From positions 3,658,001-3,722,000 of the forward strand of contig NZ_CP013443.1 of NCBI RefSeq assembly GCF_001718835.1: a stretch of DNA of 64,000 nucleotides. Direction: 5' to 3'. The position numbers and the translations under genes were made by a program. This stretch comes from Burkholderia cepacia (GTDB lineage Bacteria; Pseudomonadota; Gammaproteobacteria; Burkholderiales; Burkholderiaceae). The notes under the pieces were generated by a model. The model was not told where the DNA came from and ran no database searches. It saw only the letters and a program-made list of their open reading frames with translations. Positions 35,592 to 44,608 of this stretch are shown piece by piece; position 1 is the first letter of the stretch; each line of letters starts with the position of its first letter.

Positions 35592-36373
35592 GACCGTACC
35601 TCCTGCAGCGCCTGCCGCGTGGCGCGCAACAGCCAGCTGACGTCGGCCGACAGCGAAATGACCCGGTAGCCGGCGTCACGGTATTGCCGCGCCGCGGCAG
35701 TATCGCCCGCGAAGATGCCGACCGCGACGCCGGCCTGCCGGCCGGCCGCGAGCACGCGCGCCATCGCGGTTTCGACGTCCGGGTGGCGGATATCGCCGAG
35801 ATGCCCGAGGCTCGCCGCGAGATCGGCCGGGCCAACGAACAGGCAGTCGACACCGGGCAGCGCCGCAATCCGCTCGACTTCGTCGACGCCGCGCGCCGAT
35901 TCGATCTGCACGATCACCGCGACCTGCGCGTTCGCCGTCTGCACGTAATCGCGACGCATCCCGAATGCCGCCGCGCGCACCATGCCCGCGACACCGCGCA
36001 GCCCGTCCGGCGATTCGGGCGACGGATAGCGCGTCAGCCGCACCGCGTGCGCGGCGTCTTCCACGGTTTCGATGTTCGGAAACATCAGCGTGCGCGCGCC
36101 GGCATCGAGCGCGCGCTTCACGAGCCACGGCTCGCGCGCCGGTACGCGGACGACGGGTTCGCTCGGCAGATGGGCGGCCGCGATCGCGCGCAACTGCGAT
36201 GCAACATCGCGGCTGTCGTTCGGCGCGTGCTCCATGTCGATGCAGAGCCAGTCGTAACCGGCATGCGCGAGCGCTTCCGCGGCCGAGTCGCTGCCGAGCG
36301 ACAGCCACAGGCCGTACAGCGGATCGTCGCCGTCGCGCAGGCGTTGTTTGAGGGAATTGGTGAGCGTGCTCAT
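35588..36373 (-). CDS. HpcH/HpaI-family class II aldolase
   Basis: 261 aa. Family motifs: GLWLSLGSDSAAEALAHAGYDWLCIDMEHAPND at the start (metal-site Glu region), VQIESARGVDEVERIAALPGVDCLFVGPADLAASLG and the C-terminal barrel strands. Such enzymes split 2-keto-3-deoxy acids to pyruvate or related products and an aldehyde. The actual substrate is not indicated by neighbours. Confidence 0.88.
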   Translation of the reverse strand: MSTLTNSLKQRLRDGDDPLYGLWLSLGSDSAAEALAHAGYDWLCIDMEHAPNDSRDVASQLRAIAAAHLPSEPVVRVPAREPWLVKRALDAGARTLMFPNIETVEDAAHAVRLTRYPSPESPDGLRGVAGMVRAAAFGMRRDYVQTANAQVAVIVQIESARGVDEVERIAALPGVDCLFVGPADLAASLGHLGDIRHPDVETAMARVLAAGRQAGVAVGIFAGDTAAARQYRDAGYRVISLSADVSWLLRATRQALQEVRS

Positions 36374-36562
36374 CGATACGGCCTCCTAGACGGAACGGCA
36401 ATCGAACGGGACAAGCAACGGGCGGGACGGGGCGCGACGCGCCGGGCTGCGCCGGCGGAACCGTTCAGCGGCGGCGCAGGCGCAGAAACGCCGACGCGTT
36501 TTCCGGCGCCACGCAACGATCATAGCGCGGCACGCGGCGGAATGTGGGAAGGAGCGGAACGG
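36374..36562. other. Intergenic DNA between aldolase gene and repeat element
   Basis: Holds the aldolase promoter region by position. No gene is seen; open frames here continue into the inverted-repeat element and look non-coding. Confidence 0.5.
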
Positions 36563-36855
36563 CTAGGGCCTGTTCACGCTAATAACGGGCTTGCGCTGGC
36601 CGCCAGAAGGGCCGAGCGCGAGGAATGCGACGCAGCGAATACTGGACGTATTCGCAAGGAGCATGACGCGGCGATCGGCCCTTCTGGCGGCCAGCCCCAC
36701 AAATGATTTTCAAAAATCAGGGGAACGTGCCTTTCCGCCCGCATTGCGGCGTCGTGCGTCGCTTGTTTGGCACGGCCAAACGGCGCTCCTTACTCCTTGC
36801 ACTGCGACCGGCAAGGCACGTTCGCAAGCCCGTTATTAGCGTGAACAGGCCCTAG
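36563..36855. mobile_element. 293-bp MITE-like element with 33-bp perfect terminal inverted repeats and two inner arms
   Basis: The ends 36563-36595 and 36823-36855 are exact inverse copies over 33 bp. Inside, 36596-36614 pairs with 36676-36694 (19 bp), 36635-36642 with its complement across a 5-base loop, and 36723-36733 with 36813-36823 (11 bp). Single strands could therefore fold into a three-way junction. There is no transposase; the 82-aa open frame across it has no recognisable domain. It lies in a gene-free gap between the aldolase gene and the 3' end of queD. Non-autonomous mobility is inferred from structure; copies elsewhere in the genome cannot be seen here. Confidence 0.75.
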
Positions 36856-36921
36856 GGGATTACCGCCATGGACCGCGGCGGCAGTCCGCGCCGACCGGGC
36901 GGCGCTGCCGCGCCGGGAAGC

Positions 36922-37374
36922 TCAGCGGCCGGGCTGGCGCTCGACGTCGGCCCAGCAGTTCGGCGTTTCGTACAGGCGCACGCGCTCGAGCCGCAGGTTC
37001 ACGCCGTAGTGCGCGTCGTACACGTTCGCGAGGATGTCGAACGCGATCGCCGCGAGGTTCTCGACGGTCGGGATCCGGTCGATCACGACCGTCTTGTGGT
37101 CGGCCATCTGCTCGAGGAACGAGCGCACGACCTCGTCGCGGGCGTAGACCAGGAACGCGTGGTCCCACTTGCCGACCAGGTGCTCCATCGCGAGCGCCTT
37201 CACGTCGGCGAAATCCATCACCATGCCGCGGTCGGGCGCCCCCTCGGTATCGACGAGATCGCCGCGCAGCGTGACTTCGAGCACGTAGCGATGACCATGC
37301 AGGTTCCGGCACTGGCTGCGGTGATCGGGAATGCGGTGGCCCGCGTCGAATTCGAGTTTTCGGGTAATCAGCAC
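36922..37374 (-). CDS. queD: 6-carboxytetrahydropterin synthase QueD
   Basis: 150 aa T-fold enzyme for the second step of preQ0/queuosine synthesis. Zinc His ligands and the catalytic Cys lie in DAGHRIPDHRSQCRNLHGHRY; VMDFADVKAL and the Glu of the C-terminal ETPNCWADV region are also present. Lies 18 bp downstream of queE in the queC-queE-queD cluster. Confidence 0.95.
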   Translation of the reverse strand: MLITRKLEFDAGHRIPDHRSQCRNLHGHRYVLEVTLRGDLVDTEGAPDRGMVMDFADVKALAMEHLVGKWDHAFLVYARDEVVRSFLEQMADHKTVVIDRIPTVENLAAIAFDILANVYDAHYGVNLRLERVRLYETPNCWADVERQPGR

Positions 37375-37392
37375 GATGTCAAAAGCCGTGGC

Positions 37393-38025
37393 TCAGGGAA
37401 TGTTCAGATATTTGTGGGTCTGCATCGACAGCCGCCACTGCGGATGACGCTTGCACCAGTCGATCGCGAGCTTCGTATTCAGGTCGCGCGACGGACCGTC
37501 CATCGGCTGGACGAGGAAATACTCGAAGTCGAGCTTCGCGTAGTCGGCCAGCCGCTGGTTGTCCTGCGGGATCACGACCTTCAGTTCGTTGCCCTTCGTG
37601 ACCACGAGCGGCGCGTCGGCCTTCGGGCTCACGCAGATCCAGTCGATCGATTCGAGCACCGGCAGCGAACCGTTGGTCTCGATCGCGATCTCGAAGCCGG
37701 CCGCGTGCAATGCGTCGACGAGCGGCTGGTCGAGTTGCAGCATCGGCTCGCCGCCCGTGCAGACGACGAAGCGGTGCGCCTCGCCCTCCGGCCACAGGCC
37801 GGCGATCGTCGCGACGAGCGCTTCGGCGTCCTTGAACTTGCCGCCGTTCTCGCCGTCGGTGCCGACGAAGTCGGTATCGCAGAAGCGGCACACGGCCTCC
37901 GCACGATCCTCTTCGCGGCCCGACCACAGGTTGCAGCCGGCGAACCGGCAGAACACGGCCGGCCGGCCCGCGTTCGCGCCCTCGCCCTGCAACGTGTAGA
38001 AAATTTCCTTGACCGCGTAAGTCAT
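37393..38025 (-). CDS. queE: 7-carboxy-7-deazaguanine synthase QueE (radical SAM)
   Basis: 210 aa. The cluster ligands are spaced CX14CX2C (CNLWSGREED...AVCRFCD) instead of the usual CX3CX2C; this spacing and length are those known for the structurally characterised B. multivorans QueE. SFGGEP-like CTGGEPMLQLD is the SAM-binding GGE motif. Makes CDG from 6-carboxytetrahydropterin. Confidence 0.95.
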   Translation of the reverse strand: MTYAVKEIFYTLQGEGANAGRPAVFCRFAGCNLWSGREEDRAEAVCRFCDTDFVGTDGENGGKFKDAEALVATIAGLWPEGEAHRFVVCTGGEPMLQLDQPLVDALHAAGFEIAIETNGSLPVLESIDWICVSPKADAPLVVTKGNELKVVIPQDNQRLADYAKLDFEYFLVQPMDGPSRDLNTKLAIDWCKRHPQWRLSMQTHKYLNIP

Positions 38026-38094
38026 CGTGCTTCGTCCGGCTCGCGCCGCTCGTTGTCGATCAGTTCATCATTGTGCGCCGCCGGCGCGCGGGCG

Positions 38095-38829
38095 TCACAG
38101 CGGCGCTTCGGTCACCCGCTCGCCCTTCAGGTAAGCCTCGTAGCCGCGCTTGCGCAGCTTGCAGGCGGGGCATTCGCCGCAGCCGAAGCCCCATTCGTGC
38201 AATTCCGCGCGCTCGCCCACGTAGCACGTGTGCGTCTCGACGCGGATCAGTTCGACGAGCGCTTCGCCGCCGAGCTGCTCGGCGAGCTGCCACGTCTGCG
38301 CCTTGTCGAGCCACATCAGCGGCGTCTCGAGCACCATGCGCGTGTCCATCCCGAGGTTCAGCGCGACCTGCAGCGCCTTCATCGTGTCGTCGCGGCAATC
38401 GGGGTAGCCCGAGAAGTCGGTCTCGCACATTCCGCCGACCAGCACACGCAGCCCGCGACGATAGGCGATCGCCGCGGCGATCGTCATGAACATCAGGTTG
38501 CGGCCGGGCACGAACGTATTCGGCAGGCCGTTCGCGGCCGTCTCGATCTCGATCGTGCGCGTCATCGCGGTATCGCTGATCGCGCCGAGCACCGACAGGT
38601 CGATCATGTGATCGTCGCCGAGCCGGTCCGACCATGCAGGAAAATCGCGCTTCAGTGCTTCGCGCACGCCTTCGCGACATTCGAGCTCGACACGGTGGCG
38701 CTGGCCGTAATCGAAGCCGAGCGTCTCGACCGTCTGGTAGCGTTCCAGCGCCCAGGCCACGCACGTGGCCGAGTCCTGCCCGCCGGAAAACAACACGAGC
38801 GCGCCGTCTTTAGCGTCTGTCCGAATCAC
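38095..38829 (-). CDS. queC: 7-cyano-7-deazaguanine synthase QueC
   Basis: 244 aa from a GTG at 38829 with GGAG seven bases upstream. The PP-loop SGGQDSATC binds ATP, and four cysteines in FGCGECPACKLRKRGY hold zinc. Converts CDG to preQ0. The open frame extends upstream to 38943 but those residues are not QueC-like. First gene of the queCED cluster. Confidence 0.94.
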   Translation of the reverse strand: MIRTDAKDGALVLFSGGQDSATCVAWALERYQTVETLGFDYGQRHRVELECREGVREALKRDFPAWSDRLGDDHMIDLSVLGAISDTAMTRTIEIETAANGLPNTFVPGRNLMFMTIAAAIAYRRGLRVLVGGMCETDFSGYPDCRDDTMKALQVALNLGMDTRMVLETPLMWLDKAQTWQLAEQLGGEALVELIRVETHTCYVGERAELHEWGFGCGECPACKLRKRGYEAYLKGERVTEAPL

Positions 38830-39148
38830 CGTGATACTCCGTGAATGTGTAGGCTCGCGTCGCGCTGCGCCCCGGGGCCGGCTGCCGCCGGGCGGCCCGA
38901 CGCGTGCCGGCCTGGGCCGGCTCGACCAGTATAGGCAGCGCAATCGGCCGCGAACGCGGCGGAGCGCTTATACCGCCCATCGCGCGGCATCGTTGCCGCG
39001 CGCCACGGCGACGCCACGCTGGCAGCCTGCCGTGCGCATGAAGCGATGCGCTAAGTTATTGAGCGGACACGGATTTTATCATGCCCTCACCAATACTGCC
39101 GGGCACGCGCGCCCCACGAACCCATCACGCAAACCCCACCACAAACGA
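38830..39148. other. Intergenic DNA upstream of queC
   Basis: No gene or recognised RNA is seen in this ~320 bp beyond the presumed queC promoter. No preQ1-riboswitch pattern was noticed. Confidence 0.45.
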
Positions 39149-39182
39149 AAAACCCCAAGAACCTTCCGATTCTTGGGGTTTT
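39149..39182 (-). terminator. Intrinsic terminator after tRNA-Phe
   Basis: AAAACCCCAAGAA (39149-39161) pairs with TTCTTGGGGTTTT (39170-39182) around an 8-base loop. It begins 5 bp beyond the tRNA 3' end and has T-runs on both strands. Confidence 0.92.
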
Positions 39183-39187
39183 AATTC

Positions 39188-39263
39188 TGGTGGCCTGGGA
39201 CGGAATCGAACCATCGACACGCGGATTTTCAATCCGCTGCTCTACCAACTGAGCTACCGGGCC
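39188..39263 (-). tRNA. tRNA-Phe (GAA)
   Basis: A 76-nt cloverleaf including CCA. The anticodon loop TTGAAAA gives GAA; D- and T-arms (GCTC..GAGC, TTCGATT) are regular. Positions 5 and 68 of the acceptor stem are C and A and do not pair; the other six pairs are normal. Confidence 0.95.
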
Positions 39264-39276
39264 AACGAAGAATGAA

Positions 39277-39305
39277 AGTATATCGAGCTATCCGTACCTG
39301 AGCAA
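39277..39305 (-). promoter_or_regulatory. tRNA-Phe promoter
   Basis: On the minus strand TTGCTC (39305-39300) and TATACT (39282-39277) are exactly 17 bp apart, 13 bases before the tRNA. A good sigma-70 match. Confidence 0.75.
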
Positions 39306-39323
39306 GTGTTTTCGCAAAATATT

Positions 39324-40025
39324 TTATACGGCGCCTTCGGACGGCTTCTTGCCGAGCTCGACACCGAGCTGCTTGAGCTTGCGATACAGGTGCGTGCGCT
39401 CGAGGCCCGTCTTCTCCGCGACGCGCGTCATGCTGCCGTTCTCGCGCGCGAGGTGATATTCGAAGTACGCGCGCTCGAACGCATCGCGCGCTTCGCGCAG
39501 CGGGATGTCGAACGGGATCGCGGCCGTCTGGCCCGCGAGGCCGAGTGCCGAAGCCATGTCGTCGCCGAGCGTCGGCAGCGCGGCCGCGGATGCGACCGCC
39601 GCGGGCCCCGCCGCCTGCCCCGCACCGGCCTTCGCCGCCGCGTTCGCGGACACCGGCGCCGCACCGCGTGCGAGGCCGTGCTCGACGGACTTCAGCAGCT
39701 TCTGCAGCGCGATGGGCTTCTCGAGGAAATCGAGCGCGCCGATCTTCGTCGCCTCGACGGCCGTATCGATCGTCGCGTGCCCGGACATCATGATCACGGG
39801 CATCGTCAGCAGCCCCTGCGCCGCCCACTCCTTGAGCAACGTCACGCCGTCGGTATCCGGCATCCAGATATCGAGCAGCACGAGATCGGGCGCCTGATTC
39901 AACCGGTATTCCCGCGCGGCCTGCGCGTTCTCCGCCGCCTCGACGACATGTCCTTCGTCGCTGAGGATCTCCGAGAGCAATTCCCGGATGCCCATTTCAT
40001 CATCTACCACCAGGATGGTTGCCAT
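39324..40025 (-). CDS. Response regulator with Fis-type DNA-binding domain (NtrX-like, no AAA+ domain)
   Basis: 233 aa. Receiver domain (1-~120): MATILVVDDEMGIRELL, phospho-Asp in LVLLDIWMPDTDG, conserved Thr/Lys in MMSGHA and EKPI. An Ala-rich linker leads to a Fis-like helix-turn-helix (ENGSMTRVAEKTGLERTHLYRKLKQLG). The sigma-54 AAA+ ATPase found in NtrX proper is absent, so it should act with the housekeeping polymerase. Its start directly abuts the stop of the NtrY-like kinase gene, its likely partner. Confidence 0.88.
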   Translation of the reverse strand: MATILVVDDEMGIRELLSEILSDEGHVVEAAENAQAAREYRLNQAPDLVLLDIWMPDTDGVTLLKEWAAQGLLTMPVIMMSGHATIDTAVEATKIGALDFLEKPIALQKLLKSVEHGLARGAAPVSANAAAKAGAGQAAGPAAVASAAALPTLGDDMASALGLAGQTAAIPFDIPLREARDAFERAYFEYHLARENGSMTRVAEKTGLERTHLYRKLKQLGVELGKKPSEGAV

Positions 40026-42453
40026 TTACGCTGCCTTTGTCTGCTCACTTGCTTTTGTCTTGGCGGGAACCGTCCCGTCCTGCACGCCCTGTACGCCATG
40101 CCCGGCGTCCGGCGCATCGCTCGCCATCTGCAGGAACAGGATCGACACCTGCGCACCCTCGACGGTCTCGCCGTGCATGCGGTTGCGCAGATCGATCCGC
40201 GCACCGTGCTCATCGACGATTTTCTTGACCGTAGCCAACCCCAGCCCCGTGCCCTTCGCCTTCGTCGTCACATAAGGCTCGAACGCGCGGGTCAGGATGC
40301 GCGCCGGAAAACCGGGCCCGTTGTCGGACACGGTAAGACGTACCGCGACGCGCGTTTTGCCCTCGGCGTCGGGATCGCCATATTCTACTGTCTTGGTTTC
40401 GATCAACACACGCGGATGCGCCCGACTCCGCGACCGAATCCTGCGCATTCTGCAGCAGGTTGTGAATCACCTGGCGCAGTTGCGTCGCGTCGCCGCGAAT
40501 CACCGGCAGCGACGACGGCGCGAGCTCGGCGACGATCGCGCTCTTGCCTTCGCCCACCCCGTACAGCCCGAGCACCTCGCTCGCCAGTTCGTTCAGCTGC
40601 AGGTTCGCGAGCACCGCCGGCGGCGTGCGCGCGTATTCGCGGAAATCGTCGACCATCCGCTTCATCGCGGCCACCTGGTTGACGATCATCGTCGCGCCGC
40701 GCTTGAGCACATCGGCGTCGGGCGGCGCGAGCTTGTCGGACAGCTTCATCTGCAACCGCTCCGCCGACAGCTGAATCGGCGTCAGCGGATTCTTGATCTC
40801 GTGCGCGAGCCGGCGTGCGACCTCGCCCCACGCGACCGAACGCTGCGCGGAAATCACGTCGGAAATATCGTCGAACACGACGACGTACCCGGACGTCTGC
40901 GGATCGTCGGCCTGCCCCTCGATCGTCGACACGAGGCGCGTGCCGCGCACGAGCAGCGTCAGCGGATCGGCTTCGCCCGGCACCTCGATCGCGAACTGCT
41001 GCTGCCAGTGGCCGCGATCGCCGCTGCCGCCGTCGGATGCCGCCTCGCGATCGGCGAACGCCTTGCGCACCATCGCGCCGAACCCGGCGGCCACGCCGAT
41101 CCGGTCGAGCGTCGTGCCGATCAGCGCGTTGAACGGCTGCCGGAAGATCCGCTCGGCGCCGCGATTGGCCGTCGTCAGCCGGAACTGGCGGTCGAGCACG
41201 AACACGCCGGCCGTCAGGTTCGCGAGGATGCTCTCGAGATACGTCTTCGAATGCTCGAGCGCGACGCGGTTCTTCTCGACCGCGAGCCGCGCCTCGGACA
41301 ACTGGCGCGTCATCGCGTTGAACGACTGCGTGAGGAAGCCGAGCTCGTCGCGCGTCTTGATCTCGCGCTTCGGCGTGTAGTCGCCTTCCGTGATCTCCTT
41401 CGTGCCCTGTGCGAGCAGGAACAGCGGCCGCGCGAGCTGCTGGCCGAGCGCGAGCGCGAGCATCATCGCGATGAAGGTCGCGAGGAACAGCGCGAGCGTC
41501 AGCGTGCCGATGTACATCTTGCGCAGCCCCGTGCGGCCGAGCGCCTTTTCCTGATACTCGCGATACGCGCGCTGCACCGCATCGGCGTTGTGGGCAAGGG
41601 TGGGCGGCACCGGCTGCGTAAGCTGCAGGAAGCGCTCCGCCGGCTGCAGCAGCGATGTCGTCGCATCGGGAATCGGCCGCACGACGCGCAGCCGCAGCGC
41701 GCCCTTCGCGCCGTGCGCGCGCGGGTCGCCGTCGACTTCGCCCTCGATCGCCGCGTACGCGCCGTGTTCGCGCGCCTGGCTCAGCATCAGCGGCGTCGGC
41801 AGGTCGTCCGGAATCAGCGCCGCGAAATTGCCCGACGCCTGCGCGACGATGTGCAGGTCCGGGGCCGCACCCGAGCCGCCGCGGCTCGGCTCGACGATCG
41901 TCGCGTCCTGCACGCCGAACTGGTCACGCAGCCGCAGCAGCGTGAGCGTCGTGCCGTTCGTGTTTGCGTCGGCGCTCGCGAGCTGGTCGGACATCAGCCG
42001 CGCCTTCGTCTGCAGATCGGACAGCGACGCATCGAGCATCCCGCGGCCGAGATTCAGGCCGGCCGTCAGCGCCGTCTCGACGTTCACGTCGAACCACGAC
42101 TCGATGCTGCGCGACACGAACTGGTACGACACGATGTAGATGATCCCGCCCGGCACCACGCCGACCAGCGCGAAGAACACCGCGAGCTTCGCGAGCAGCC
42201 GCGTGCCGAACTTGCCCTTCCTCAGGCGCACGACGATCATCCCGATCAGCCCGAGCACCACGAGCAGGAACACGAGCGCGACGACGATGTTCGTCGCGTA
42301 CAGCCACGAGTAGTAGCGATCGAAGAATTCGGTGTTCGCGCTCGCGGCCGCGAGCAGCACGAGCAGCAGCAGCGCGGTGAGCGCGACGGTCGAGACGATC
42401 ACCCGAACGAGGAGGCTCTTCCCGCTGGCCGCGCGGCGCACTTTATTTAGCAC
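40026..42453 (-). pseudogene. NtrY-like sensor histidine kinase, broken by a frameshift near 40422
   Basis: The first frame (from ATG 42453) encodes membrane spans, a periplasmic loop, HAMP, PAS, the HisKA box ARRLAHEIKNPLTPIQLS and the N-box RQVIHNLLQNAQDSV. After 'SVAESG' it drifts into non-family sequence and stops at 40210. The adjacent frame picks up at AHPRVLIETKTVEYGD and carries the missing DNGPGFP and KGTGLGLATVKKIV boxes to a stop at 40026. One surplus base in the CCC run at 40421-40423 would explain it. As written the kinase lacks its ATP-binding half and cannot phosphorylate. A sequencing error, a real mutation or recoding are all possible. Confidence 0.85.
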
Positions 42454-43033
42454 GTTCGGTCACCGTGAAGTTGAAGCGCTTCCAGTCCGACCCGAGCGTC
42501 CAGTCGCGGTTGTTTACCGCATCGACCTGGAACGGCTTCGGCATCAGCGCCGTATCGAGTTGCATCCGCACCGATGCCGTGTAGGTTTCGCCCGAGCGCA
42601 CCTGGCTGCGGTCGATCACGTGCCACGACGTGATGTGCCTGACGACTGCAAGCGCGTCCTTCAGCGACGGGAAACCGAGCTGCAGGCCGCCCGTCGACAC
42701 GCGATACTCGCGCGTGAGCGGCTGGAACGACAGGCGGATCGTCTGCGACACCGATACCGGCTGTTCGTCGAGCCAGTACCAGCGCGCGCGGCTCAACTCG
42801 AAATCCGTCGTGAAATACACCGGAATGCCTTTGTTGACGGCATCCTCGAGGCTCGGGTTCAGCTCGAAATCGAAGCGGGCGTCGAGGCTCCAGCCGCTTC
42901 CGTCGGCCTGGAGCGACGCGCGCTGCACGGCGATCGACTCGGCATGCGCCGGCCGGACGACAGCCAGGCACAGCGTCAACGCGACCATCAGGACGGCCGC
43001 GAGCCGAAGTGGAAAAAGGTGTTTGATCGTCAC
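42443..43033 (-). CDS. DUF4390 exported protein
   Basis: 196 aa with a signal peptide (VLMVALTLCLAVVRPAHA) and a beta-rich body typical of DUF4390 (SLEDAVNKGIPVYFTTDFELSRARWYW is the recognisable region). It sits, as is usual for this family, between rsmB (4-bp overlap) and the NtrY-like kinase (11-bp overlap). Role unknown; perhaps a periplasmic input to the kinase. Confidence 0.85.
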   Translation of the reverse strand: MTIKHLFPLRLAAVLMVALTLCLAVVRPAHAESIAVQRASLQADGSGWSLDARFDFELNPSLEDAVNKGIPVYFTTDFELSRARWYWLDEQPVSVSQTIRLSFQPLTREYRVSTGGLQLGFPSLKDALAVVRHITSWHVIDRSQVRSGETYTASVRMQLDTALMPKPFQVDAVNNRDWTLGSDWKRFNFTVTERAK

Positions 43034-44421
43034 CGTTTCTGAAACCGCGCGTAGAAAAATCCGTCGTGATCGGTGTTCTGGTCGAGTGCGCCGGCGGCCG
43101 CCCCTCCCTGCACTCCGCCCGGCAGCAGCTGGCCGGGGGCGTCCAATCGTACCGCATCTTCACAGGCCGCTTCAAACCAGCGGGCCTGCAATTCGCCCTC
43201 TTCGGGGAAGACCGAACAGGTCACGTAAAGCAGTTCGCCGCCCGGTTTCACGAGCGGCCACAACGCCGACAGGATGCGGCGCTGTTCCGCGACGAGCGCC
43301 GGAATGTCGGCCTCGCGGCGCAGCCAGCGAATGTCCGGGTGACGACGCACGATACCGGACGCCGAACACGGCACGTCGGCCAGGACACGATCGAACGGGC
43401 GGCCGTCGTACCACGCGTCGGGCGCACCCGCATCGCCGACACGCACGTCCGCCGCGAGCGACAGCCGCACGAGGTTCTCGCCGATCCGTGCCGCGCGCGC
43501 GGCGTCGCTTTCCAGCGCAACGACTTCCGCATCGGCGAGTTCGAGAATATGACCGGTCTTGCCGCCGGGCGCCGCGCATGCGTCGAGCACGCGCATGCCG
43601 TCGCGCGCGCCCAGCCATTCGGCGGCAAGCTGCGCGCCCGCGTCCTGGACGGACACGACGCCGTCGGCAAACCCCGGAATGCGATCGACCGGCAGCGCCG
43701 ACGTGAGCCGCACTGCATGCTTGCCGATCGCGGTCGCGTCGATTCCGCTTGCCCGCAGCGTATCGAGATACGCGTCGACGCTCGCGCGGCGCGCATTCAC
43801 GCGCAGCGTCAGCGGCCCCTGGCGCTCGCCGGCCGCGAGGATCGCCTGCCAGGCGTCGGGCCATGCGCGCTTCACCGAATCGACCCACCACGCGCGGTAA
43901 TTCCAGCGCGCGACGACATCGTCCTGCAGCGCCGCGACGAGCGCGTCGCGCTCGCGCAGGAAACGGCGCAGCACCGCGTTGACCATCCCCTTCGCGAACG
44001 CGCATTCGCGGCGGGCGCCGATCACGGTCACGGCCTGGTCGACCACCGTGAACGGCGGATACGCGGCGGCGTCGCCTTCATCGAGCAGCAGCGCGAGCGC
44101 GCCGGCAAGGACTGCGTGCACGTGCGCGGGCGGCGCCTTGCTGACGAGCCGGCCGATCAGCCAGTCCGCACTGCCGAGGCGGCGCATCGTACGGTAGGCG
44201 ACGTCCTGCGTCGCGCCGCGCGCGAGTGCCTGCGTGCCGGACGCCATCTGCGCGAATACCGCCGAAAGTGCCGCCGGCAGCGCGGTGCCGCGACGCACCG
44301 CATCGACCGCCTGCGCGGCCGCGTCGAGCGCGAAGCCGAGCGAATCGGGCGCGAGATGCAGCGCGGACAGGCGAGCCGGGCGGCCGGACGAAGGTTTGGC
44401 GGAGGTGCGGTTTCGTGTCAT
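43030..44421 (-). CDS. rsmB: 16S rRNA m5C967 methyltransferase RsmB
   Basis: 463 aa from the ATG at 44421. An N-terminal NusB-like RNA-binding domain is followed by the methyltransferase domain with VLDACAAPGGKTGHILEL (SAM), DVPCSASGIVRRHPDIRW (first catalytic Cys) and LLYVTCSVFPEE (second Cys). First gene of the rsmB-DUF4390-ntrY-ntrX run. Confidence 0.94.
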   Translation of the reverse strand: MTRNRTSAKPSSGRPARLSALHLAPDSLGFALDAAAQAVDAVRRGTALPAALSAVFAQMASGTQALARGATQDVAYRTMRRLGSADWLIGRLVSKAPPAHVHAVLAGALALLLDEGDAAAYPPFTVVDQAVTVIGARRECAFAKGMVNAVLRRFLRERDALVAALQDDVVARWNYRAWWVDSVKRAWPDAWQAILAAGERQGPLTLRVNARRASVDAYLDTLRASGIDATAIGKHAVRLTSALPVDRIPGFADGVVSVQDAGAQLAAEWLGARDGMRVLDACAAPGGKTGHILELADAEVVALESDAARAARIGENLVRLSLAADVRVGDAGAPDAWYDGRPFDRVLADVPCSASGIVRRHPDIRWLRREADIPALVAEQRRILSALWPLVKPGGELLYVTCSVFPEEGELQARWFEAACEDAVRLDAPGQLLPGGVQGGAAAGALDQNTDHDGFFYARFQKR

Positions 44422-44538
44422 CGGATCGAGGCGTCGGCAAGCAACGGGAGCCGCGGCGGCTGCGTGGCCGCCGCGATCCCAAACCGGGCATTGTAGCGTG
44501 GGCGCATACGCACCCATTTTCGGGACGCACAAGTAGAA

Positions 44539-44561
44539 CACCCCGCAGCGCATGCGGGGTG
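44539..44561. terminator. Hairpin between htpX and rsmB
   Basis: CACCCCGCA (44539-44547) and TGCGGGGTG (44553-44561) form a 9-bp stem with a 5-base loop downstream of htpX on the minus strand. T-run weak. Confidence 0.5.
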
Positions 44562-44608
44562 AGGCAAAGCGTGTGCGTCCATTGCCGCGCACGAGGCGGC
44601 AGGGACGC

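Noticed and set aside
36591..36839. 82-aa open frame across the inverted-repeat element
   Set aside because: It is entirely made of the element's repeat arms, has no domain or ribosome site, and is better explained by the repeat structure.
40026..40448. Separate 140-aa ATPase-domain gene
   Set aside because: It starts with the exact continuation of the kinase after the N-box, so it is the second half of a frameshifted gene rather than a separate one.
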